Positions 1 to 7,790 of a stretch of DNA of 59,671 bases are shown here, piece by piece; the stretch's first letter is position 1; the number at the start of each line of letters is the position of its first letter. Source of the stretch: Pelagilacustribacter sp045567335 (GTDB lineage Bacteria > Pseudomonadota > Alphaproteobacteria > Pelagibacterales > Pelagibacteraceae); assembly GCA_045567335.1 (NCBI GenBank), contig JBJLCZ010000007.1, positions 1 to 59,671 of the forward strand. The letters run 5' to 3'. The position numbers and the translations under genes are program-made. The notes under the pieces are model-generated. The model was not told the DNA's origin. It ran no database searches and saw only the letters and a list, made by a program, of their open reading frames with translations.

Positions 1-11
1 AAATAAAAAAC

Positions 12-221
12 ATGAGTACACTAAAAGGAAAAGTAAAATGGTTCAACGGAACTAAAGGATATGGTTTCATTGAAAGAGAAGATAAAGAAAAAGACGTGTT
101 CGTTCATTCTTCAGCTATTGCTGAGGCTGGCCTAGGAAGCTTAAATGAAGGTGACGAGTTAACATTCGAAGTAGAGAATGGAGAAAAAGGTCCTTCAGCA
201 GTAAAACTGCAGAAAGCTTAA
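12..221 (+). CDS. cspA: Cold-shock family protein (CspA/CspE type)
   Basis: This 69-residue protein is a single cold-shock domain that binds single-stranded RNA or DNA and acts as an RNA chaperone or antiterminator. The RNP1-like segment KGYGFI (residues 15-20) and RNP2-like VFVHSS (residues 29-34) are intact, as is the N-terminal KVKWFN motif (residues 7-12). The length matches the family. It starts 11 bases into the window, so its promoter and any thermosensing leader lie outside. A hairpin follows at 246-279, suggesting a monocistronic transcript. Which Csp paralogue it is (A, C or E) cannot be decided here. Confidence 0.95.
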   Translation: MSTLKGKVKWFNGTKGYGFIEREDKEKDVFVHSSAIAEAGLGSLNEGDELTFEVENGEKGPSAVKLQKA

Positions 222-245
222 TCTTATTTCTAAATAACAAATTAT

Positions 246-279
246 TGGGACAAAACATTATAAACATTGTTATGTCCCA
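246..279 (+). terminator. Hairpin after the cold-shock gene
   Basis: TGGGACA (246-252) pairs perfectly with TGTCCCA (273-279), and inside it AACA (254-257) pairs with TGTT (268-271) across one A-A mismatch. The hairpin starts 24 nt after the csp stop codon. Only a short T run (TTTT, 283-286) follows, so it may be a weak intrinsic terminator or a 3'-end stabilising hairpin. The rest of the 231-nt gap up to tRNA-His holds no convincing gene. Confidence 0.5.
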
Positions 280-389
280 GTAGTTTTCCCTTGAAAAAGA
301 CACATTTATTTCTTAAATAATTGCAAATGATTAAAACATACAAAATTTCTACTCTAAAAGCTCATTCTCATAGTATGCATGCTAGGCTA

Positions 390-419
390 TTGCTTAGCTT
401 ATAATCAAACATATATAAA
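390..419 (+). promoter_or_regulatory. Possible promoter of the tRNA-His/his cluster
   Basis: TTGCTT (390-395) and TATAAA (414-419) are spaced 18 nt and lie about 33 nt upstream of tRNA-His. A second TATAAT sits at 400-405 without a good -35. A near-perfect dyad lies just upstream at 371-384 (one G-T position) and could be an operator. In DNA this AT-rich such matches occur by chance, so this is tentative. Confidence 0.3.
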
Positions 420-452
420 TTTAATAAAAACTAAGATAAAAACAAAAAGGAT

Positions 453-529
453 GCAGTAGTAGCTCAGTTGGTTAGAGCACTAGTTTGTGGAACTAGGGGT
501 CGGTGGTTCGAATCCACCCTACTGTACCA
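453..529 (+). tRNA. tRNA-His (anticodon GTG)
   Basis: The cloverleaf folds completely. The acceptor is 453-459 with 519-525, the D stem GCTC/GAGC (462-465/475-478), the anticodon stem CTAGT/ACTAG (480-484/492-496) and the T stem GGTGG/CCACC (502-506/514-518) around TTCGAAT. The anticodon GTG is at 487-489. The CCA end is encoded (527-529). Base -1 is T, the first pair is G1:U72 and the discriminator is A73, so the G-1:C73 identity pair of most tRNA-His is missing, as known for a clade of Alphaproteobacteria. The cognate synthetase hisS starts 4 nt downstream. Confidence 0.97.
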
Positions 530-533
530 AAAA

Positions 534-1868
534 ATGATAAAAGATAAAAAAAACAAACCTTCAAAAGAACTTCCATTAGGGTTTGTGGACAGACAAGAAA
601 AAGAATTGCTTGTACGTGATTTTATAATTTCTAACATTAAAGAAATTATGGTCAAGTATGGTTTTCAATATCTCGAAACTCCTAGTTTTGAGTATTCAGA
701 TAGTATTGGAAAATTTTTACCTGACAAAGACAGACCAGATGAGGGTGTTTTTTCATTTCAGGATGAAAAAAAATGGTTATCTTTAAGATATGATTTGACT
801 GCACCGCTATCGAGATATGTAGCAAAAAATTATTTAGAAATTCCCAAACCTTTTAAAAGATACCAATTAGGAACAGTTTGGAGAAATGAAAAACCAGGAC
901 CTGGAAGGTTCAGAGAATTTTTACAGTTCGACGCTGACTTTGTAGGTACCAAGAGCTTACAAGCAGATGCAGAATTATGTGTAATGATATCTGAAATTCT
1001 TGAAAAATGTGGATTAAGTAAAGAAGAATATATTGTTAAAATTTCATCTAGAAAAATTACAGAAGAACTTTTTAAAAAAATTAACATAGACAACAATGAC
1101 CAAAAACTAATTGCTCTTAGAGCTCTGGATAAAATAGATCGTTTAGGCTGGGAAGGCGTTAAACAATTATTAGGTGAAGGAAGAAAAGATAAATCCGGAG
1201 ATTTTACTAAAGGGGCAAATTTAAGTTCATCTAATATAGAAACTATAGAAAAGGAATTAAAAAAAAAGTCACCTGAGACCGAAGATCTTTTAGAAATTAT
1301 TAAAATATTTAATGATTATAATTTTAATAATTTTGAATTTGACTCATCTATTATAAGAGGACTTGAATATTACACGGGCCCAATATTTGAGGTGAATTTA
1401 AAATTTGATGTTAAAAATAATAAAGGACAAGTAATTCAGTTTGGTTCTATTGGCGGGGGAGGAAGATACGACAACTTAGTTAATAATTTTGGGAATTATG
1501 AGGCTCCAGCAACTGGTATTTCAATAGGTTTAGATCGATTAGTTTATGCCTTAATGCAGAAAAAAGAATTTAAAGTAAAACAATCAAAACCTGTTGTCAT
1601 TTGTGTATTTGATAAAAATGCAATGAGAGAATACATTAAATTACAAACCATACTCAGAAACTCAGATATTAGCACTGAAATTTATCCCGGTGAAAGCAAA
1701 CTTAAAAAACAAATGGAATATGCAAATAAGATTAAAGCGCCGGCAGCTATTCTTTATGGCGAAGATGAAATTAAGTCAGGCAAGCCAACTTTAAGAGATC
1801 TAAGTTCTGGCAATGAAATATCAGTTGAAATTAAAGAATTAGTAAATGAAATCAAAAAAATTATCTGA
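534..1868 (+). CDS. hisS: Histidyl-tRNA synthetase
   Basis: This is a class II synthetase of 444 residues that charges tRNA-His. It carries the motif 2 region (YQLGTVWRNEKPGPGRFREF), the HisRS-specific RGLEYYTGPIFEV stretch and the GGGGRYDNL motif 3 region. An upstream in-frame GTG/ATG extension would run through tRNA-His, so the ATG at 534 is chosen. It lies 4 nt after the tRNA CCA, with no room for a Shine-Dalgarno site once the tRNA is cut out. The 3' end overlaps hisZ by 23 nt. The N-terminus (LPLGFVDRQ) is of the divergent alphaproteobacterial type expected to recognise tRNA-His without G-1. Confidence 0.95.
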   Translation: MIKDKKNKPSKELPLGFVDRQEKELLVRDFIISNIKEIMVKYGFQYLETPSFEYSDSIGKFLPDKDRPDEGVFSFQDEKKWLSLRYDLTAPLSRYVAKNYLEIPKPFKRYQLGTVWRNEKPGPGRFREFLQFDADFVGTKSLQADAELCVMISEILEKCGLSKEEYIVKISSRKITEELFKKINIDNNDQKLIALRALDKIDRLGWEGVKQLLGEGRKDKSGDFTKGANLSSSNIETIEKELKKKSPETEDLLEIIKIFNDYNFNNFEFDSSIIRGLEYYTGPIFEVNLKFDVKNNKGQVIQFGSIGGGGRYDNLVNNFGNYEAPATGISIGLDRLVYALMQKKEFKVKQSKPVVICVFDKNAMREYIKLQTILRNSDISTEIYPGESKLKKQMEYANKIKAPAAILYGEDEIKSGKPTLRDLSSGNEISVEIKELVNEIKKII

Positions 1869-2883
1869 GAAAATTATTAAGACATTTAAGAGCAATGGCT
1901 TTGTTTTATCAGAGCCAGATGTCCTATTAGATTCAGAATATATTATTCAAAGATCAGGTGAAAATTTTAAAAGATCAATGCTTTCTTTTGAAAATGAATA
2001 TGGAAAAGAAATGTGTCTCAGACCTGACCTTACTATTGCCTCTTGTATCAAATTTCTGGAAAAAAAATCTAAATCTAAAATTTATTATTCCGGGCAAGCT
2101 TTCAGAAGAACTGATAGAAAAGGCTCTGATTTAGTTAATGATCAGTTAGGCATTGAAATCTTAGGCTCAAAAAACCAAACTCAAGATGATTTTAAAGTCA
2201 TTAAAACTATTTTAAATTCTGCCAAGAGTATAAAAAGTAAAAAAATACAGATTAAAGTTGGTGACATAGGTTTATTTAAAAAGTTGATAAACTCTCTAGA
2301 TATGCCCGAGAGATGGAAGTTAAGATTAATAAGACATTTTTGGCGTCCCAAATATTTTGAGGAACTACTCAGGAGACTAGAGAAAAATTCAGATATAGAT
2401 TCTGTAACTTTTGATACAGATAAAAAAAGATTTTTTGAGATGAAAAAAATGGAACAGAAGAAAGTTATAGCAGGACGCTCTATTTCAGAAATTTTAAAAA
2501 GATTTGACAAAAAGATAAAGGATCCAAGATCATTTAATGAAGGAAAAAAAATTGTCAAGATTATAAGATCTTTCCTTCAGATAAATTGTCAATTATCAAA
2601 ATTAGATAATAAATTATTAGAATTTGTCAAAAAAAATAATCTTAAAAAAAATATTTTTAAAGAATTTAAATCAATTCAAAATTTAAAGAAATTAAACCAA
2701 GAAGTAAAATTTATTACAAACTTCGGTAGAGATATTGAATATTATACAGGTATTGTATTTGAAATTTTTTCAGGAAGAAAAGAGATTGCTAGAGGAGGCC
2801 GATACGATGACTTACTTAAAAGTTTAGGAGCTAAAAAAAATATTCCAGCAGTAGGAGCTGCGATAAATCTTAATAATATATGA
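1846..2883 (+). CDS. hisZ: ATP phosphoribosyltransferase regulatory subunit HisZ
   Basis: The 345-residue HisRS-like protein lacks a charging role. HisZ is the regulatory partner required by the short form of HisG for the first step of histidine synthesis. It shows the class II synthetase-like core, with RPDLTIASCIKFLE and YYSGQAFRRTD near residues 55-90 and GRDIEYYTGIVFEIFSG plus GGRYDDLL at the C-terminus. It overlaps hisS by 23 nt and hisG by an ATGA junction. That arrangement implies translational coupling of synthetase, regulator and catalytic subunit. Assignment rests on the synthetase-like fold, the short neighbouring HisG and a much less conserved sequence than hisS. Confidence 0.9.
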   Translation: MKSKKLSEKIIKTFKSNGFVLSEPDVLLDSEYIIQRSGENFKRSMLSFENEYGKEMCLRPDLTIASCIKFLEKKSKSKIYYSGQAFRRTDRKGSDLVNDQLGIEILGSKNQTQDDFKVIKTILNSAKSIKSKKIQIKVGDIGLFKKLINSLDMPERWKLRLIRHFWRPKYFEELLRRLEKNSDIDSVTFDTDKKRFFEMKKMEQKKVIAGRSISEILKRFDKKIKDPRSFNEGKKIVKIIRSFLQINCQLSKLDNKLLEFVKKNNLKKNIFKEFKSIQNLKKLNQEVKFITNFGRDIEYYTGIVFEIFSGRKEIARGGRYDDLLKSLGAKKNIPAVGAAINLNNI

Positions 2884-3548
2884 AAAATTTAATTACCATA
2901 GGATTACCAAGCAAAGGAAGGTTAAAAGACAAAGCTGTAGCTTTTTTTGATGATAAAGGTTTAAAAGTATTACAAAGTGATAAAGAAAGAAATTATTTTT
3001 CAACTATTGAAAACAAGCCTAATATTAAAATTATATATTTGCACGCTAAAGAAATTATCCAAAGATTAGGAGATGGAACTTTAGATGTTGGTATATCTGG
3101 GCTAGATCTCTTAGTTGAGTCCGAAAAGAATTTACAAGATAAAATAATCATAAAACAAAAACTTGATTTCGGTAGCGCTAATTTAGTTGTAGCTGTGCCT
3201 GGTGATTGGATAGATGTACAAACAATTGCAGATCTCGAGGAAGTTGCTTTTGACATAAGATCTAAAAGAAATACAAGACTAAGAGTTGCAACAAAATATC
3301 CAAATTTGACTAACAATTTTTTAATCTCTAAAGGTGTTACTCAATATAAATTAATATCAAGCTTGGGGGCTACAGAAACTTATCCATTTATTGGATCCTC
3401 AGAAATCATTACAGACATCACTTCTACAGGAAAAACTTTAAATGATAACAATCTTAGAATTCTTAAAGATGGATTGATTTTAGAGTCCAAAGCATGTTTG
3501 TTAATTTCAAAAAAAAGTAGAAACAAAATTCAATCGCTTAAAATTTAA
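2880..3548 (+). CDS. hisG: ATP phosphoribosyltransferase, short form
   Basis: HisG joins ATP and PRPP, the committed step of histidine synthesis. At 222 residues it is the short form without the C-terminal regulatory domain, which needs HisZ. Visible features are the N-terminal IGLPSKGRLKD segment (residues 6-16), GDGTLDVGISGLDLL and the PRPP-binding-like segment SLGATETYPFIGSSEIITDIT cut here into SLGATETYPF and the following IIxDITSTG. The start overlaps the hisZ stop (ATGA). hisD lies far away at 44.9 kb, so the his genes are dispersed in this genome. Confidence 0.93.
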   Translation: MKNLITIGLPSKGRLKDKAVAFFDDKGLKVLQSDKERNYFSTIENKPNIKIIYLHAKEIIQRLGDGTLDVGISGLDLLVESEKNLQDKIIIKQKLDFGSANLVVAVPGDWIDVQTIADLEEVAFDIRSKRNTRLRVATKYPNLTNNFLISKGVTQYKLISSLGATETYPFIGSSEIITDITSTGKTLNDNNLRILKDGLILESKACLLISKKSRNKIQSLKI

Positions 3549-3549
3549 A

Positions 3550-3580
3550 TTATTTGAGAATTTTTATTTTATTCAAATAA
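3550..3580. terminator. Weak dyad between convergent hisG and the metal exporter
   Basis: TTATTTGA (3550-3557) is complementary to TCAAATAA (3573-3580) around a 15-nt loop in the 20-nt space between the convergent stop codons. The second arm lies inside the end of the exporter gene. The stem has a single G-C pair and no T tract, so it is at best a weak bidirectional terminator. Confidence 0.25.
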
Positions 3581-4732
3581 AAACATATATCCATAAGCAA
3601 AAATCAATGCTGGTATTGCACTGTATAAAGTCGCGACAATAGCAGCCTTTGGCGCCAAAGCTATTGCAGGAAATAATGCGTCACCGTCATTTGAAATAGC
3701 ATTTCCTATTTCTGCAGATAATGGAATAAAACCATTTAGGTAAAAAGTTGTCACCACAATCTGAGGACCACATCCTGGAAAGAAACCAAATAAAATTGCT
3801 ATCATCGGTATAAATGGTAACCAAATATCAAAAATTGTTTTTAAATCATAAGAAGTTATATACATAAAAATTTCGAAAACTAAAAAACCACATATAACCC
3901 AAGTAGTTACAAAGTTTGTCGTATCCACAACTCTTGATAAAAGATTTCTTTTTCTATCAGTAGAACACTGAAAATCGCTTAACGGGTTTAATGACCACAT
4001 AAATATAGATAATGATGCTCCAGCTAAACCAAGTGATGCAACAAGACTAAAGCTTTCAGGTATTTTTAAAATTTGATCAAGATCTAGTTGAAAAGCAACA
4101 AATAGTCCAATTACAAACCCAGGTAAAAAAATTAAAGTCCAGAAAATATTAAATTTAGATACAAAAGTTTTCTGTAATTTTTCGAATTCTACTTTAAGTT
4201 TCGAATTTCCTTGTAAATATGATTCACCGTGAATTTTATCAACGATATATCCTGTTAAAGCTCCAACACTAGCACCTAAAGTGAAAATAAGTAAACCAGT
4301 AAATGGTTCAGCGGCTAATAATAAAAAAGCAGCATCACCCATTGTAGCAGTTAAAACGGCTACTAGAGATCCAAAACTTATTCTTCCTTGGATGTATTGG
4401 GTAACTACAACTATAGCTCCTCCACAACCTGGCAGTGCTCCCAATAAAGAAGCCATTATAACATGAAATTTTTTTGTCTTATCTAAAACGTAAGAAATAT
4501 TAAATTTTGTTAGAGCATCCATTCCAATAAAAACGAAAAGAGTGAAGCCAACAAAGACTGAAACCTGAAGATAAGCATCAATTAGTGCTTGACGAACAAC
4601 TTCACCAAAGTCATTGACTTGGAAAGCCATTATTAAGATTGTAAATCCAAAAAAGCTTTTTTTTAAAAGCCTACCTTCGTTGGCTGTTAAAATAGTTTTT
4701 TTTTCAATAACTGCTGCAATAAATGCGTTCAT
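3569..4732 (-). CDS. Putative 10-TM heavy-metal exporter (ArsP_2 / DUF2899-like)
   Basis: This 387-residue inner-membrane protein has about ten hydrophobic segments in two similar halves. Each half carries a Pro-Gly-Cys-Gly motif: GALPGCGGAIVVVTQY in the first half and GFFPGCGPQIVVTTFY in the second, each followed by a Gly-Asp-Ala motif (TMGDAAFLL and NDGDALFPA). This pseudo-symmetry matches the ArsP_2 family, variously annotated as a heavy-metal exporter, arsenic efflux protein or manganese transporter. The substrate is inferred from family naming only. A good promoter lies at 4749-4778 and gives a leader of roughly 10 nt, so no metal riboswitch fits upstream. It is separated from groEL by the groEL terminator. 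Confidence 0.75.
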   Translation of the reverse strand: MNAFIAAVIEKKTILTANEGRLLKKSFFGFTILIMAFQVNDFGEVVRQALIDAYLQVSVFVGFTLFVFIGMDALTKFNISYVLDKTKKFHVIMASLLGALPGCGGAIVVVTQYIQGRISFGSLVAVLTATMGDAAFLLLAAEPFTGLLIFTLGASVGALTGYIVDKIHGESYLQGNSKLKVEFEKLQKTFVSKFNIFWTLIFLPGFVIGLFVAFQLDLDQILKIPESFSLVASLGLAGASLSIFMWSLNPLSDFQCSTDRKRNLLSRVVDTTNFVTTWVICGFLVFEIFMYITSYDLKTIFDIWLPFIPMIAILFGFFPGCGPQIVVTTFYLNGFIPLSAEIGNAISNDGDALFPAIALAPKAAIVATLYSAIPALIFAYGYMFLFE

Positions 4733-4748
4733 AATATAGTTTAAAATT

Positions 4749-4778
4749 ATTATAAACTATAAATTGCATGATTTGCAA
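4749..4778 (-). promoter_or_regulatory. Promoter of the metal exporter gene
   Basis: On the minus strand TTGCAA (4778-4773) is followed by an 18-nt spacer and TATAAT (4754-4749), a perfect -10. Transcription would start near 4742, about 10 nt before the ATG at 4732. It lies directly downstream of the groEL terminator, so the exporter has its own transcript. Confidence 0.6.
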
Positions 4779-4785
4779 GGTGAGT

Positions 4786-4818
4786 AAAAAAAAACCCCAG
4801 ATTTTTAAGTCTGGGGTT
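4786..4818 (-). terminator. Intrinsic terminator of groESL
   Basis: AACCCCAGA (4793-4801) and TCTGGGGTT (4810-4818) form a perfect 9-bp GC-rich stem with an 8-nt loop. On the minus strand the stem is followed by an uninterrupted T tract (plus-strand A run 4786-4794). It starts about 30 nt after the groEL stop and is the clearest intrinsic terminator in the window. An A/T-rich run on the other side (TTTTTTTT at 4822-4829) could make it bidirectional. Confidence 0.92.
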
Positions 4819-4847
4819 AAATTTTTTTTAAATCATATGGCTTTATG

Positions 4848-6515
4848 TTACATTCCCATTCCGCCCATACCACCCATTCCGCCCATACCGCCCATTCCTC
4901 CGCCCATAGGAGGCATAGCAGGAGCAGCATCTTTTTCCTCTGGTTTATCTGAAATCATAGCTTCAGTTGTAATTAATAGCCCGGCAATAGATGCGGCGTC
5001 TTGTAAAGCAGACCTTACAACTTTAGCAGGGTCAATAATTCCTTTTGAGAACATGTCCACATATTCTTCATTTTGAGCATCATAACCTTGAGTTGCTTTT
5101 TTTCCTTCAATTAATTTTCCAACTATTACAGCACCATCTACCCCAGCATTAGCGGTAATTTGTCTTACCGGAGCTTGCAATGCTTTTTTAACTATTTCTA
5201 CACCTGCTTTTTGATCATCTCCTTTAACTTTAAGACCATCTAGATCAAGTGATGCATATAAAAGTGCACAACCACCACCAATGACAACTCCTTCTTCAAC
5301 TGCTGCTCTAGTAGCGTTTAATGCGTCTTCAACTCTGTCTTTTCTCTCTTTAACTTCTACTTCTGTAGCCCCTCCAACTTTAATTACTGCAACACCACCA
5401 GCAAGTTTTGCTAACCTTTCTTGAAGTTTTTCTTTATCATAATCAGAAGTTGTTTCATTTATTTCAGATCTAATTTGATTACATCTTGCTTCGATGTCAG
5501 ATTTTTTACCTTCACCGGCTACTATTGTACTATTCTCTTTGTCAATTTTTACTTTTTTACAAGATCCAAGGTCACCAATTTTAACGTTTTCTAATTTTAT
5601 ACCAAGGTCCTCTGAGATGACTTGTCCACCAGTTAATATTGCAATATCTTCTAGCATTGATTTTCTTCTATCTCCAAATCCTGGTGCTTTAACTGCTACG
5701 ACTTTTAAACCACCTCTTAATTTATTTACAACTAAGGTTGCAAGAGCTTCACCCTCTACATCTTCAGAAATAATCATTAAAGGTCTGTTAGCTTGAACAA
5801 CAGATTCTAATAAAGGAACCATTGGTTGAAGATTAGCCAATTTCTTTTCTACTAAAAGAACTAAAGGATTTTCAAGTTCAGTAGTCATCTTTTCAGTATT
5901 TGTAACAAAGTATGGGGAAAGATAACCTCTGTCAAATTGCATTCCTTCTACAACATCTAACTCTGTATCTACTCCTTTAGCTTCTTCAACTGTTATGACA
6001 CCTTCATTCCCAACTTTTTGCATTGCTTTAGATATCATATCTCCTATTGATTTTTCTCCGTTAGCTGAAATAGTTCCAACTTGAGCGACTTCTTCTGAAG
6101 CTTTAACTTTTTTTGCAGATGATTTTAATTTCCCAATAACATGTTCAACAGCTTTATCTATACCTCTTTTTACATCCATTGGGTTCATTCCTGCTGTTAC
6201 ATATTTTAATCCTTCAGTTACTATCGCTTGTGTTAATATAGTTGCAGTTGTTGTTCCATCGCCCGCATTATCATTAGTTTTGCTAGCAACTTCTTTTACC
6301 ATTTGAGCACCCATATTTTCAAATTTATCTTCTAGTTCAATTTCTTTTGCTACTGAAACACCATCTTTAGTAATTCTTGGTGCACCATACGATTTGTCCA
6401 TTACAACATTACGACCTTTTGGACCTAATGTAACTTTTACAGCATTAGCAAGAACATTTACGCCGTTCAGCATCTTTGTTCTAGCGTCTGTACTAAATTT
6501 AATTATTTTTGCCAT
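4848..6515 (-). CDS. groEL: 60-kDa chaperonin GroEL
   Basis: The 555-residue subunit forms the cytosolic tetradecameric folding chamber with GroES and uses ATP. It has the standard N-terminus (MAKIIKFSTDARTKMLNGV), the nucleotide-binding GDGTTTATIL motif near residues 86-95 and the hallmark GGM-repeat tail, here five GGMG-type units ending GMGM. It lies 21 nt after groES with a good Shine-Dalgarno (AAGGAG) before its ATG, and is followed by a strong terminator. Length and all landmarks are normal. Confidence 0.98.
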   Translation of the reverse strand: MAKIIKFSTDARTKMLNGVNVLANAVKVTLGPKGRNVVMDKSYGAPRITKDGVSVAKEIELEDKFENMGAQMVKEVASKTNDNAGDGTTTATILTQAIVTEGLKYVTAGMNPMDVKRGIDKAVEHVIGKLKSSAKKVKASEEVAQVGTISANGEKSIGDMISKAMQKVGNEGVITVEEAKGVDTELDVVEGMQFDRGYLSPYFVTNTEKMTTELENPLVLLVEKKLANLQPMVPLLESVVQANRPLMIISEDVEGEALATLVVNKLRGGLKVVAVKAPGFGDRRKSMLEDIAILTGGQVISEDLGIKLENVKIGDLGSCKKVKIDKENSTIVAGEGKKSDIEARCNQIRSEINETTSDYDKEKLQERLAKLAGGVAVIKVGGATEVEVKERKDRVEDALNATRAAVEEGVVIGGGCALLYASLDLDGLKVKGDDQKAGVEIVKKALQAPVRQITANAGVDGAVIVGKLIEGKKATQGYDAQNEEYVDMFSKGIIDPAKVVRSALQDAASIAGLLITTEAMISDKPEEKDAAPAMPPMGGGMGGMGGMGGMGGMGM

Positions 6516-6536
6516 TTTATATCTCCTTTAATTCAA

Positions 6537-6833
6537 TTATTTTTTATTTTTGGATATACCCATGATGTCAGATTCTTTCATAATACTATATTCCTTACCA
6601 TCAATTTTAACTTCTGTTCCAGACCATTTTCCAAATAAAACTATATCTCCAATTTTTACATCCATTGGAGAAACTTTTCCATCTTCAGATTTTGATCCAG
6701 GTCCAACAGCAACTACCTCACCTTCTTGAGGTTTTTCTTTAGCTGTATCAGGAATTATAATTCCTCCAGCCGTCTTTTCTTCACTATCAAGCACTTTAAT
6801 CAGCACTCTGTCATGTAAGGGTCTAAATTTCAT
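6537..6833 (-). CDS. groES: 10-kDa co-chaperonin GroES
   Basis: The 98-residue lid of the GroEL chamber contains the family signature FRPLHDRVLIKVLDSEEKT at the N-terminus, followed by the mobile-loop region (TAGGIIIPDTAKEKPQ). It is the first gene of the groES-groEL operon, with a Shine-Dalgarno AGGAG before the start and a heat-shock-type promoter about 35-60 nt upstream. Standard length. Confidence 0.97.
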   Translation of the reverse strand: MKFRPLHDRVLIKVLDSEEKTAGGIIIPDTAKEKPQEGEVVAVGPGSKSEDGKVSPMDVKIGDIVLFGKWSGTEVKIDGKEYSIMKESDIMGISKNKK

Positions 6834-6864
6834 ATTTCACTCCTGTAATTTGTATGTAGGCTTG

Positions 6865-6892
6865 ATATGGTGAGTTTTGATAAAATTTCAAG
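6865..6892 (-). promoter_or_regulatory. Sigma-32-like heat-shock promoter of groESL
   Basis: On the minus strand CTTGAAA (6892-6886) is followed by 15 nt and CCATAT (6870-6865), close to the RpoH consensus (CTTGAAA, about 11-15 nt, CCCATNT). The predicted start lies about 25 nt before groES. I found no CIRCE inverted repeat in this 149-nt divergent spacer, so control is inferred to be by RpoH rather than HrcA. Confidence 0.6.
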
Positions 6893-6982
6893 TGTCTTAA
6901 TAGTATTAATACCTCTAATAAGCTTAATATTGCTATATTTTGCTATCTTTTCTATAAAGATTATAAAAAAGGACCTATTAAA

Positions 6983-7789
6983 TTGAAAAAACTCGATCAT
7001 TTATCAAAAATTTACTCAGATTACGATACATTTATTATCGACCTGTGGGGAGTTATGCATAACGGAATAGAGCTTAACAAAAGAGCCGTTGAAGTTATTG
7101 AAAATTTAAAAAAAAATGAAAAAAGAATAATTTTTTTATCTAACGCTCCAAGACCAAATAAAAGTGTCATTAATTTTTTAAAAAAGATTGATATGAAAAA
7201 AGAATTTCTAGAAAATATTATGACATCAGGAGAGGCTGCAATGAAATCATTAAAAGAAGAAAAATTTGGAAAAAAATTTTTCCATTTAGGACCAGAAAGA
7301 GACACATCTTTATTTTTAGATTTAAGAAAAAATAAAACAAATTTAGAGGAATGTGACTTTATATTATGTACTGGATTATTTGATAATTATGAAAAAAATT
7401 TAGAATATTACACAAGATTACTTAAACCAGCTTTTAAAAAAAGGTTTGTCTGTACAAATCCTGATTTAATAGTTCATAGAGGAAATATAAAAGAATATTG
7501 CGCCGGTAAGATTGCTGAAATTTTTGAATCTTTGGGAGGCAAAGTAATTTATTTTGGAAAACCACACAAAGAAGTTTACGAAATAATTTTAAACAAAGGA
7601 GAAAAAAATTTTATAATTGGAGATAATTTAAACACAGATATTAAAGGAGCAAATAACTTAAAAATAGACTCATTATTTATTTTAAATGGTGTTCATAAAT
7701 CTGAATTTAATAATGAAAATGACATTGAAGATTTAGTTAAAAAGTATGGAGTTACAACTAAATTTTATCAATCTGAGTTAAGTTGGTAA
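6983..7789 (+). CDS. HAD-IIA family hydrolase (TIGR01459-like phosphatase)
   Basis: This 268-residue HAD-superfamily phosphatase resembles the alphaproteobacterial 4-nitrophenylphosphatase-like group. Motif I is IIDLWGVMHNG with the nucleophile at about Asp20, motif II is FLSNAPR, motif III is the Lys in YFGKPHKEVYE, and motif IV is IIGDNLNTDIKGANN. The physiological substrate is unknown. The start is a TTG at 6983, supported by a Shine-Dalgarno-like AAAGGA at 6968-6973; no ATG fits as well. It leads a plus-strand run with ribF and ileS, separated from ribF by 1 nt. Confidence 0.85.
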   Translation: MKKLDHLSKIYSDYDTFIIDLWGVMHNGIELNKRAVEVIENLKKNEKRIIFLSNAPRPNKSVINFLKKIDMKKEFLENIMTSGEAAMKSLKEEKFGKKFFHLGPERDTSLFLDLRKNKTNLEECDFILCTGLFDNYEKNLEYYTRLLKPAFKKRFVCTNPDLIVHRGNIKEYCAGKIAEIFESLGGKVIYFGKPHKEVYEIILNKGEKNFIIGDNLNTDIKGANNLKIDSLFILNGVHKSEFNNENDIEDLVKKYGVTTKFYQSELSW

Positions 7790-7790
7790 T

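Noticed and set aside
468..533. N-terminal extension of hisS
   Set aside because: The extension is the tRNA-His gene read as protein; the cloverleaf is complete there and HisRS homology begins after the ATG at 534.
4733..4792. Metal riboswitch before the exporter
   Set aside because: The promoter leaves a leader of about 10 nt, too short for yybP-ykoY or similar elements.
4768..5076. Pro/Ile-rich open frame on the plus strand
   Set aside because: It is the antisense image of the GGM-repeat tail of groEL.
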